Of a stretch of DNA of 55,790 bases, positions 49,112 to 55,790 are shown piece by piece. This DNA is from Bacteroidales bacterium. GTDB lineage: Bacteria > Bacteroidota > Bacteroidia > Bacteroidales > F082. Each line of letters opens with the position of its first letter. Position 1 is the stretch's first letter. The notes beneath the pieces were generated by a model. It worked only from the letters and a program-made list of their open reading frames with translations. It was not told the origin of the DNA and searched no databases. The stretch is from NCBI GenBank assembly GCA_017428285.1, contig JAFRRE010000120.1, positions 1-55,790 on the forward strand, read 5' to 3'. Made by a program: the position numbers and the translations under genes.

Positions 49112-49969
49112 TTATTCTTCTATTCCGATTCTAAGCGTTTTGCTTCCGTTCGATATGTATAAGTAACCACAGCCAGGCTGTAACTGGTTAAGAGTGCCCT
49201 GCCAACCGTCGGTTGAATAAATGGCAAAACCTTCATCTTGTGATACGATTTTGTCGCCCGTAGAGGCAGCAACACTAATGGCTTCGGTGATTGGTGAGGG
49301 TTGTGACCCTGTGAATCCAAACCAATTGGTCCCAGGTTCAATAGTGATAGTGGCAGAGCCCATGGCCATGCCGTTGAGGCTTAACGTACAGGACGAGTTG
49401 GTTTGGATTCTATACATGGCTCCAGCCGTAGCTTCGCCACTGGCTGGGCCTTGCTCCGACAGGATGGTTACAAGCGCGTTGCCAAGTGCGGTTTCAACGG
49501 CCTCAATGCTGGTCTCTACAATCGGAGCCCACCAATTCCAACCTTGGGCAAAAATAGTGGTTTGGGAAACCGTATTCGTAAATTTGAACTCACATGGGTC
49601 AAGCCATCCACCATAACCATCCTCGGTGAAGACCACGCTTTCAGGAGGCGTTAACTCGAGCTCCATCCCTTGACTATGGTCATAGAGCCTGAAGGTCAAC
49701 TGATGGCCGTTTTCTCCATATACGTTTACGTCGGCAATAAAACGGTGTGTGATGAAAAATTCCGCAGCAATGGCCGAGCCACGACATTCGTCACCGCAAA
49801 AGATACCCAACTCCAATTGGTCGGAGAACTGTTCGACACCATTAATTAAGATGACGCCTCTAATCGTCGTAGATTGTGAATACCACCCCTCGGGAATGGG
49901 GGTCCAATGGTTGGCCAGTATCATACCACTGGTCAAGCAGGCAACCAATAATATGATTATTCTTTTCAT
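49112..49969 (-). CDS. Secreted module protein, duplicate of part of the large adhesin
   Basis: 285 residues with signal peptide KRIIILLVACLTSGMILA. Residues 20-130 (HWTPIPEGWYSQSTTIRGVILINGVEQFSDQLELGIFCGDECRGSAIA and on) are nearly the same as a module in the upstream giant gene. The second half has WNWWAPIVE and NWFGFTGSQP motifs also found there (WNWWSTFIE, NWIGFPSSQS). It has no T9SS sorting domain. The ATG lies six bases after the giant gene's stop, so it is probably translated from the same mRNA. Role unknown; perhaps a soluble partner or a partial gene duplicate. Confidence 0.8.
   Translation of the reverse strand: MKRIIILLVACLTSGMILANHWTPIPEGWYSQSTTIRGVILINGVEQFSDQLELGIFCGDECRGSAIAAEFFITHRFIADVNVYGENGHQLTFRLYDHSQGMELELTPPESVVFTEDGYGGWLDPCEFKFTNTVSQTTIFAQGWNWWAPIVETSIEAVETALGNALVTILSEQGPASGEATAGAMYRIQTNSSCTLSLNGMAMGSATITIEPGTNWFGFTGSQPSPITEAISVAASTGDKIVSQDEGFAIYSTDGWQGTLNQLQPGCGYLYISNGSKTLRIGIEE
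49615..49925. repeat. Duplicated module DNA, copy in 285-residue gene
   Basis: This stretch and 51350-51665 on the same strand are close to identical by eye over about 300 bp, including synonymous sites, for example the run TGTGATGAAAAATTCCGCAG. Confidence 0.75.
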
Positions 49970-49975
49970 TTCTCC

Positions 49976-52900
49976 TTAATATTTAATCAGTTTGTTTGTA
50001 ATGATTTCGTTATTGGTTACTAAACGAAGCAGATAAGTTCCGGCGGCACAATCATTCAGATCAATCTGCACTCTGTCACCCTTCATCTCCGTTGCAATAA
50101 CCACCTGTCCGTAAACATTAGCGACCTCTATCCTGTGAATGCCTGAGCCTTCAATATTGAAGACACCGTTTGAAGGATTGGGATAAACAGAAACGTGTTG
50201 GAGTTGTTGGTCGCTTGTCCCAAATGTGCCAAAATGAAGCGTGGTGGGATTGGTTAATGAACCAACCAAACCGTCGCTGGTGTAAGTTATGCTCTCTTGG
50301 GAATAACTCTCTGTTTGCCCATCGGACAACACAAAACCAATCGGCTCCTCGGTATCTCCAAAAACAAGAAGGAAAGCCACATAGCGGTCCAAAGCTTCCA
50401 CATACATCAGCCTGACACTGCCACGGCATTCGTTTCCAACAAATGCAGCTAACTCGAAATCATCGGAGCGCAATTCTTCGTCGTTTATTTCAACAACGGC
50501 GGTAATAAGCATATTGTTGGCGTAATTGTCAACCATAGGCTCAAACAGACTGCTCTCCGCAACTGCTTTGGCCTCCCCGTTGCGACCACTTTGGAATGTA
50601 AGTGTCTTAGAAGAACTACTGTTTGACTTGTACATATAACCCTGGCCGGGCTCTAAGGTGGTCAATGTACCGTACCACAAGTTGTATTCGCCAGTCGAAA
50701 GGTAAGTAGTTGAGCCACCACGTCCTTTGATGACGTCGTTAGCTTCAGGCGTGAAGCCGCTCATGGCCGTCTCAACACTCAGGCTTTGGCTACTGGGGAA
50801 TCCAATCCAGTTCCATCCGCTATTGATGGTGATAGGATGATCGCCCAAATCAGCAGCATCACCGACAACTGTGGCACTACAAGCTGAATTGGTGCGAATC
50901 TTGTACATTTGTTCGTTGTTGATGCTATTGAGCGACCCATACCAATACACGTTGCCTTCATACTCAATTCTGTCAACGCTGGCATTCTTGCCTTGGATGC
51001 GTATGCCAGAGGCACCAAGGCTGTTTTCAAGCATTTCCAAACCGTTGATGCCTTCTTGTTCGATGAAAGTACTCCACCAATTCCAGCCTTCAACGAGTGA
51101 ACGGTTGTGCACAATTTGGAAATGGGCCACATAAGAGGCTGCTTCTGCCACTGTGAAACTGAATGTTGGATTGGTGGAAACCTCAACATCGTTCAGTGTC
51201 CAATAAGCAAATTGATACCCCTCATTGGCTGTTGCAGTTAAAGTGCAAGGGGCTCCAATCGCGTAATTTCCTTCACCAGTAACAACGCCAGCGTCTTCAG
51301 GGTCGACAGTTGCACTGATTTCAACCAAAGAAGTGAAGTTCAAAGCAAAAGGATCCATCCACTCGCCGTAGCCATCTTCAGTAAAGATAACACTCGCAGG
51401 AGGAGTATAATTAAGTTCTGTGCCCAGGCTGTGGTCGTACAATCTAAAACTTAACTGATGGCCGTTCTCACCATACACATTCACGTCGGCAATAAATCGA
51501 TGTGTGATGAAAAATTCCGCAGCAATGGCCGAGCCACGGCATTCGTCACCACAGAAGATACCTAATTCCAATTGATTGGAGAATTGTTCGACACCATTGA
51601 AAAGGATAACGCCTTTGATGGTGGTGGATTGTGAATATAATCCTTCGGGTACTGGAGTCCAGTGATTGGTGATTTCGCCTTGTACCTCAAAATTGGCCTC
51701 ATAACACCCAGCCTCAGTTACAGTGAAACTATAAGTCGCATTGGAACTGACCTCCGTGCCATTCTTGGTCCAGTTATTGAAGACGTAACCCATATTGGCA
51801 GTAGCTGTCAAGGTACAAGTGGTTCCTTCATCATAACTGCCTGAGCCCGTTACGGTTCCGCCTGCTGATGGATTGGCCGTGGCAGTGATAATATAGGTGT
51901 TCGGATTATCGGAAACGAAGTTTGCCACCATAGTTCTATCACCGTTCACCGTGAATGAATAGCTGGCCTCCAACGACACTTGATTGCCGTTCTCCGTCCA
52001 ATTCACAAAGGTGAAACCTTCGTTGGCCGTGGCGATAAGCGTACAAGTGGTGCCATCACCATAGGTGCCTGCGCCCGTAACCGTTCCACCTTCGGTAGGA
52101 TTCGGTACGGCCTCAATGGAACAGGAAGTAGCCATTGTGGCTGTACGTACAAGGCGAACTGCCTGACCGTTTCTTCGATTATCGTACCCATTAATTGAAC
52201 AAGGATCAAGATGATCGTTACTAAAACTTACAGGATAGGCTTGAGAACTTCCAATATGGGTGGTGGTCCAATACTGGCCCCATGAAAACCTTTCCATGTT
52301 CATTTCTTTTCCCATTCTACTCCAACAAGCAGGAAGAAAAACAACGCCAACGTTTTGCATGTTGTCTTGCCAATCTGACAATGTAATGATATTACTACTA
52401 TAAGGAGCACTTTCACTATTTACATCAATCAAATTGTAAATGGAAACATCCCAATTGTCAGGAAGGATAAGAATTCCACAGAGATTATTCACTGTAGCTT
52501 TTGCAAATAAAACACCAGAGGGTGTGTTCCTATCATTAAGTAAAAACCTCCATTCACCATTGGTCAAGCTACGCCACATATTCTTTTGATTGCCGCCATT
52601 GCTGATGGCGTTGTAGCCCCAATCGGCCTGTCCGGTTTGGTCATTCAAATTGAATGTCGAAGAACCGTATGCGTAATAGTCACTATTGTTTTCAGAGGAA
52701 GACCATGGCTGGTAACAAACAGCTCCATGGTTGTAGCCACTGGTTCCCCATCCAAACAAATCAATCCAACCAGCATAAGTAGACGAAAGGAGACAATTAT
52801 TACTTTTTACATTACCCTCATAAACGGTGCCATAAGTATCGTTACCTACATAATCCCATTGGTTCTCAGCAAACCTCCAGGTATTAGTAGAGGCTTGATA

Positions 52901-54706
52901 TTGCAGGTTGCCTTGCGAGAAATACACTTGGTCGCCGTTTGCATTTATGGTAAACTTGCCGTTGATAGCGCCTGTAGGAAGCATGTCGCACATTTCAACA
53001 ATATTTGTGAACTCATTCCAACCCTCAGCGTTCTGATAGGCTTCCAAAGAGCCACAAGGCACATAAACTGTAATTAAAGTTTTATCCACTTCATCAAAAG
53101 CACTTCCATCTAAGTTAGGTGGAGTTTCGGAAAAAAGAGTAATCGATCTCAAACTATTACAGTTTAAAAACACAACTGGGCCTAATTCAACCAAAGAACT
53201 TGGAAGCGTTATTTCGGGCAATGCACGGCAATACTGGAAAACACCATATCCAAGACTTGTGACCCCTTCTGGTATGTTTATTGAACTTAACTGTTGACAA
53301 CCATAAAATGCCTGGTTGTGGATTTGTGTAATATTCTCAGGAACAGTTAATGAAGCAATGCTAGACCCATGAAAATCCCCAAATGAAATATAAGTCAATC
53401 CAACAAAATACCGTAGTTCATCGAACGTGCTAATCTCACTATTCCCCATAAACGCATCATCTAATACCGTCACTGCAGCGGCCTCAGCGTAACTTAGTTC
53501 TCCGTCGTCATTGGCGTCCCAATGCTCTACGCAAACGGCTTTCACCGCAGCATCAGCGAAAACGATAAAATCTACATTTGTTGTCTCTGTGAAGTTGGCC
53601 ACCAAAGTGCGGTTGCCCGTCACATTAAAAGTATAGCTGGCATTGGTGCTCACCGGAGTGCCGCCTTCCATCCAATTGGTGAAGGTGTAACCGCTGTTGG
53701 CATTGGCCGTCAAGGTGCAGGATTCGCCGTAGTGATAACTTCCTCCACCGCTCACTGTGCCACCCTCAATAGGATTCGAAATAGTATTGATTGAATATGT
53801 TGTGGCTCCATTGGTGAAATGAACAAGGCGTACAGAATACCTACAATGAGGATAAAAACTATCCATATCCACATTAGTTCCTGAAAAACAGGCAAGATAC
53901 TTCAGATATGAAAGACAACTCGTCGATGACCAATAAGCCCCCTTTGAGCCGACATCCATTAACCCTTCTTCCCCATGAAATCTTCCAGCAGCAGGTAAGA
54001 AAACAGCACCGTGCGTTTCAAAAACATTCAACCAATCTTGTGCCGAAATGGTATTGGTATTGTAATTGACAGAGGAGTTATTGACGTTGTTTAATATAAC
54101 GAGATTTGGATCCCAATTGTCTGGGAAAACGATGATTCCATTAACATTGTTCACAACGGCCTTCACATAACGCATCCCTGATGATGTATTTCTTGTGGTC
54201 ATCACATACTGCCATTCTTGTAAAGTTAGGGTATTCCAAAAATGCTCTTGGCTTCCACCGTTAACGATGGCATTATAGCCCCAGTCGGCCTTACCAGAGT
54301 GATCGCGTAATCCACAAGTATCACAACCATAAGCAGCATGATTGTATTGCCCCCCCATTTCCAATATCCATGGTTGATAACAAACCGCGCCATGATCATA
54401 CCCGCTTGTACCCCAACTGAATAAATCGATCCACCGATCAAAGGTCTGCGTAATTAAAGCATTATCTTCTGCAATTATATCCCATTGGTTTTCCGCAAAC
54501 CGCCAGGTGTTGGTGGAGGCTTGATATTGCAAATTGCCTCGCGAGAAGTAAACTTGCGAGCTTTCTCCCACAGAAAACAAGCCATTAATGGCTCCAGTTG
54601 GCACATTGTTTTGGGCAGTTACTTTGGTGATTCCAAAAGTATTTACCAGTAAGACCATTAGTGCCACGCCACAAATACACTTTTTGAGTAAAGAATGATT
54701 TTCCAT
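49976..54706 (-). CDS. Giant T9SS surface protein with InlB-type, LRR and FISUMP-like modules
   Basis: 1576 residues from MENHSLLKKC (signal peptide, ends TKVTAQ), start set by the promoter at 54755. Two related 300-residue modules begin VYFSRGNLQYQASTNTWRFAENQWD and have WGYNAI and VFLPA..R motifs, like Fibrobacter major paralogous or DUF1566 modules. Four or more InlB-like repeats follow the pattern GGTV-GxGxYxxGxxCTLTAxANxGYxFxNW. An EF-hand-like loop (DANDDGELSYAEA) precedes BspA-type leucine-rich repeats (ITQIHNQAFYGCQQLSSINIPEG). A duplicated HWTPVPEG module and a WNWWSTF region lead to the T9SS tail (VYPNPSNGVFNIEG to TNKLIKY). Probably an adhesin; ligand unknown. Confidence 0.88.
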   Translation of the reverse strand: MENHSLLKKCICGVALMVLLVNTFGITKVTAQNNVPTGAINGLFSVGESSQVYFSRGNLQYQASTNTWRFAENQWDIIAEDNALITQTFDRWIDLFSWGTSGYDHGAVCYQPWILEMGGQYNHAAYGCDTCGLRDHSGKADWGYNAIVNGGSQEHFWNTLTLQEWQYVMTTRNTSSGMRYVKAVVNNVNGIIVFPDNWDPNLVILNNVNNSSVNYNTNTISAQDWLNVFETHGAVFLPAAGRFHGEEGLMDVGSKGAYWSSTSCLSYLKYLACFSGTNVDMDSFYPHCRYSVRLVHFTNGATTYSINTISNPIEGGTVSGGGSYHYGESCTLTANANSGYTFTNWMEGGTPVSTNASYTFNVTGNRTLVANFTETTNVDFIVFADAAVKAVCVEHWDANDDGELSYAEAAAVTVLDDAFMGNSEISTFDELRYFVGLTYISFGDFHGSSIASLTVPENITQIHNQAFYGCQQLSSINIPEGVTSLGYGVFQYCRALPEITLPSSLVELGPVVFLNCNSLRSITLFSETPPNLDGSAFDEVDKTLITVYVPCGSLEAYQNAEGWNEFTNIVEMCDMLPTGAINGKFTINANGDQVYFSQGNLQYQASTNTWRFAENQWDYVGNDTYGTVYEGNVKSNNCLLSSTYAGWIDLFGWGTSGYNHGAVCYQPWSSSENNSDYYAYGSSTFNLNDQTGQADWGYNAISNGGNQKNMWRSLTNGEWRFLLNDRNTPSGVLFAKATVNNLCGILILPDNWDVSIYNLIDVNSESAPYSSNIITLSDWQDNMQNVGVVFLPACWSRMGKEMNMERFSWGQYWTTTHIGSSQAYPVSFSNDHLDPCSINGYDNRRNGQAVRLVRTATMATSCSIEAVPNPTEGGTVTGAGTYGDGTTCTLIATANEGFTFVNWTENGNQVSLEASYSFTVNGDRTMVANFVSDNPNTYIITATANPSAGGTVTGSGSYDEGTTCTLTATANMGYVFNNWTKNGTEVSSNATYSFTVTEAGCYEANFEVQGEITNHWTPVPEGLYSQSTTIKGVILFNGVEQFSNQLELGIFCGDECRGSAIAAEFFITHRFIADVNVYGENGHQLSFRLYDHSLGTELNYTPPASVIFTEDGYGEWMDPFALNFTSLVEISATVDPEDAGVVTGEGNYAIGAPCTLTATANEGYQFAYWTLNDVEVSTNPTFSFTVAEAASYVAHFQIVHNRSLVEGWNWWSTFIEQEGINGLEMLENSLGASGIRIQGKNASVDRIEYEGNVYWYGSLNSINNEQMYKIRTNSACSATVVGDAADLGDHPITINSGWNWIGFPSSQSLSVETAMSGFTPEANDVIKGRGGSTTYLSTGEYNLWYGTLTTLEPGQGYMYKSNSSSSKTLTFQSGRNGEAKAVAESSLFEPMVDNYANNMLITAVVEINDEELRSDDFELAAFVGNECRGSVRLMYVEALDRYVAFLLVFGDTEEPIGFVLSDGQTESYSQESITYTSDGLVGSLTNPTTLHFGTFGTSDQQLQHVSVYPNPSNGVFNIEGSGIHRIEVANVYGQVVIATEMKGDRVQIDLNDCAAGTYLLRLVTNNEIITNKLIKY
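51350..51665. repeat. Duplicated module DNA, copy in giant gene
   Basis: Partner of 49615-49925. It encodes the HWTPVPEGLYSQSTTIKG to EDGYGEWMDPF module. Confidence 0.75.
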
Positions 54707-54754
54707 TTTTATTATATTTACATGAAACATCTTATTATGGGACTTATTAAGGTG

Positions 54755-54784
54755 CAAAAATACAACAATCCCTATAATAATCAA
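54755..54784 (-). promoter_or_regulatory. Promoter of giant surface protein gene
   Basis: Minus strand: TTGA (54784-54781), 18 bases, TATTTTTG (54762-54755), followed by CACC. It lies 49 bp before the chosen ATG and rules out the earlier in-frame ATG at 54787. Confidence 0.75.
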
Positions 54785-54813
54785 CATATATAATTGATTT
54801 TCAACACTTTAAT

Positions 54814-54884
54814 TATCCAAATCGGATACAAAAACTGTATCCAAAATGGATAGTTTTGGATGAAAATGGATGAAGTGGATGAGC
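54814..54884. promoter_or_regulatory. Operator-like array upstream of giant gene
   Basis: Two TATCC-N5-GGATA inverted repeats (54814-54828 and 54838-54852, 24 bp centre to centre), then three GGATGA units about 10 bp apart (54858-54882). The unit AAATGGATGAAxTGGATGA recurs inverted at 55196-55220. Confidence 0.6.
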
Positions 54885-54893
54885 TAAACTTGG

Positions 54894-55148
54894 TTACGTC
54901 TCTTCGCCTAACCGGTTTTTCATGCTTTCAAGAAACTCGGCCGTGTAGTATTGAAAGAAATTAAACTGTAAGGCCTTGGAAATGGTCAGAATCAGGTCGC
55001 TATCAAGAGAGGCTTTGCTGAAAATTTTGTATACGTTGTTGCGGGTACAATGGATTTCACGCGCCAGCCATCCCACGCTGCGCTTGTCGGCCTTGAGTCG
55101 CGCTTGGATGATATGCCCGATGTGGATGTTACTTGTTGCGTTTTCCAT
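54894..55148 (-). CDS. Small helix-turn-helix DNA-binding regulator
   Basis: 84 residues from MENATSNIHIGHIIQARLK; the earlier frame extension lies across its promoter. It has an XRE-like HTH: HIIQARLKADKRSVGWLAREIHCTRNNVYKIFSKASLDSDLILTISKALQFNFFQYY. LAREIHCTRNNVYKIF is the recognition helix region. Small single-domain regulators of this pattern are common in Bacteroidales. It lies between two inverted copies of a GGATGAA motif, upstream of and on the same strand as the giant surface gene. Autoregulation and control of the surface gene are inferred. Confidence 0.82.
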   Translation of the reverse strand: MENATSNIHIGHIIQARLKADKRSVGWLAREIHCTRNNVYKIFSKASLDSDLILTISKALQFNFFQYYTAEFLESMKNRLGEET

Positions 55149-55168
55149 GCTTCGCCTTGTTTTTGGCC

Positions 55169-55176
55169 CAAAAATA
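55169..55176 (-). promoter_or_regulatory. -7 box of HTH gene
   Basis: Minus-strand TATTTTTG followed by GG, 20 bp before the ATG. Confidence 0.65.
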
Positions 55177-55177
55177 G

Positions 55178-55200
55178 GATGCTGAACTTGTCGAAGCATC
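55178..55200. repeat. Family B hairpin at HTH promoter
   Basis: GATGCT and AGCATC form a perfect 6-bp stem around GAACTTGTCGA. Same loop as the other family B copies with a different stem. It abuts the -7 box. Confidence 0.72.
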
Positions 55201-55220
55201 ATCCATTTCATCCATTTGCA
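55196..55220 (-). promoter_or_regulatory. Inverted GGATGAA operator-like repeat
   Basis: Minus strand AAATGGATGAAATGGATGA, matching AAATGGATGAAGTGGATGA at 54864-54882 on the plus strand. It lies upstream of the HTH gene's -7 box and between it and the divergent gene at 55278. Confidence 0.6.
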
Positions 55221-55251
55221 TTTTCTTTCGATTCCTAACTTGAAAAATGCT

Positions 55252-55259
55252 TACTTTTG
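55252..55259 (+). promoter_or_regulatory. -7 box of terminal gene
   Basis: TACTTTTG followed by CCC, 18 bp before the ATG. Confidence 0.65.
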
Positions 55260-55277
55260 CCCAAAATAAGTGAAACC

Positions 55278-55790
55278 ATGTTATCCCTTCCCATCATAGC
55301 AATGATCAAGAAGAAGTCGGGGCTCGACTTCAGCAATGCCAAGGACTTCGAAGTGCTTTCGGAGTCGTTTCCGGCCAGCGACCGTTTGGGAGTCAACACC
55401 TTGAAGCGGTTGATGGGTTATGCCAAGTCGCCTATAGCTCCACGAAAAGCCACGCTTGATGCTTTGGCGCATTATCTGGGCTCATCTTCGTGGGAGACCC
55501 TGACGGGCATGCAACCTGTGGAAAGCGACTGGATGGAGAAGGCTTTTTTCGCCGATGAGATTCGTGAAGGCACTACGGTGGAGGCATCATGGCTGCCCAA
55601 CCGTCATATCGCTTTGCTATGTATTGGCGAGAACAAATTCCGCGTGACCGAGAGCTTGAACGGCAAATTGCTTGTCAACGATGAAGTGACCATCCTTAGT
55701 TTTCGTTTGGAGTATCCTTTGCAGGTGTACCAAGTCATCCGCAATGGCGAGATTGTACGCGATGCTGCGGGCAATGAGTTGGGTTATGTG
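55278..55790 (+). CDS. Unrecognised protein, 3' end outside window
   Basis: ATG at 55278 opens a frame that runs without a stop to the window edge (171 codons). It begins MLSLPIIAMIKKKSGLDFSN. The stretch FEVLSESFPASDRLGVNTLKRLMGYA followed by PRKATLDALAHYLGSSSWETLTG reads like a helical DNA-binding-like N-domain found in other Bacteroidota proteins. A beta-rich part follows (EIREGTTVEASWLPNRHIALLCIGENKFRVTES). No function can be given. It is divergent from the HTH gene and shares its upstream region. Confidence 0.75.
   Translation, partial: MLSLPIIAMIKKKSGLDFSNAKDFEVLSESFPASDRLGVNTLKRLMGYAKSPIAPRKATLDALAHYLGSSSWETLTGMQPVESDWMEKAFFADEIREGTTVEASWLPNRHIALLCIGENKFRVTESLNGKLLVNDEVTILSFRLEYPLQVYQVIRNGEIVRDAAGNELGYV

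Overview
The window looks like a chromosome segment from an anaerobic, T9SS-positive member of the Bacteroidota, probably Bacteroidales. This rests on the -7 boxes of the form TAnnTTTG, several secreted proteins ending in a type A T9SS sorting domain, GldB, a TonB-dependent receptor with a carboxypeptidase-like regulatory domain, PorT-like beta-barrels, a B12-dependent (class II) ribonucleotide reductase, and HydF, which implies an [FeFe] hydrogenase. I see no rRNA, tRNA, insertion sequence or CRISPR array, and no gene-free gap longer than 300 bases.

Layout. 1-6.8 kb: a T9SS cargo protein cut by the window edge, an M14 carboxypeptidase with a T9SS tail, then trpS-hflX-tatD. 7-12.8 kb: class II nrdJ, an exosortase-like gene overlapping a ROK kinase, and divergent mscS. 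12.9-18.7 kb: rpmB, a TonB-dependent receptor, two tandem M24 Xaa-Pro peptidases. 18.8-23.6 kb: three small beta-barrel proteins, an OmpA-family protein, a nucleoside phosphorylase. 23.7-28.3 kb: cinA, gldB, comM and a stand-alone nuclease-like gene, faced by a short convergent transcription unit. 28.5-32 kb: bcp-phzF-HEAT-like gene, then GNAT-ogt. 32.2-40.3 kb: a T9SS sialidase, an EF-G gene away from any ribosomal operon, an Ig-like lipoprotein and a tyrosine-rich T9SS protein. 40.4-46 kb: aspS, then a lipoprotein-pfkA-comB-rnhA run and a zinc-ribbon protein. 46-49 kb: two short ssb genes, divergent from a membrane LytTR regulator and hydF. 49.1-55.8 kb: a secreted module protein, a 1576-residue InlB/LRR/T9SS surface protein, a small HTH regulator between repeated GGATGAA motifs, and the start of an unrecognised gene.

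Most interesting signals. (1) A noncoding block of 95 bp, 78/95 identical without gaps, lies upstream of both comM and the ssb pair. It carries 10-bp-phased GACAACAAAC repeats and suggests a shared, possibly competence-like regulon; a LytTR regulator gene starts next to one copy. (2) Two families of palindromic elements are scattered through the window. One has constant GTAGAGACG tips and a variable palindromic core; the other has a constant TGAGCTTGTCGAA loop and a variable paired stem. Both also lie in frame inside protein genes. (3) A stand-alone PBECR-like nuclease gene sits 2 bp after comM and is met tail-to-tail by a tiny unit with its own promoter, a 20-codon frame and a strong terminator.
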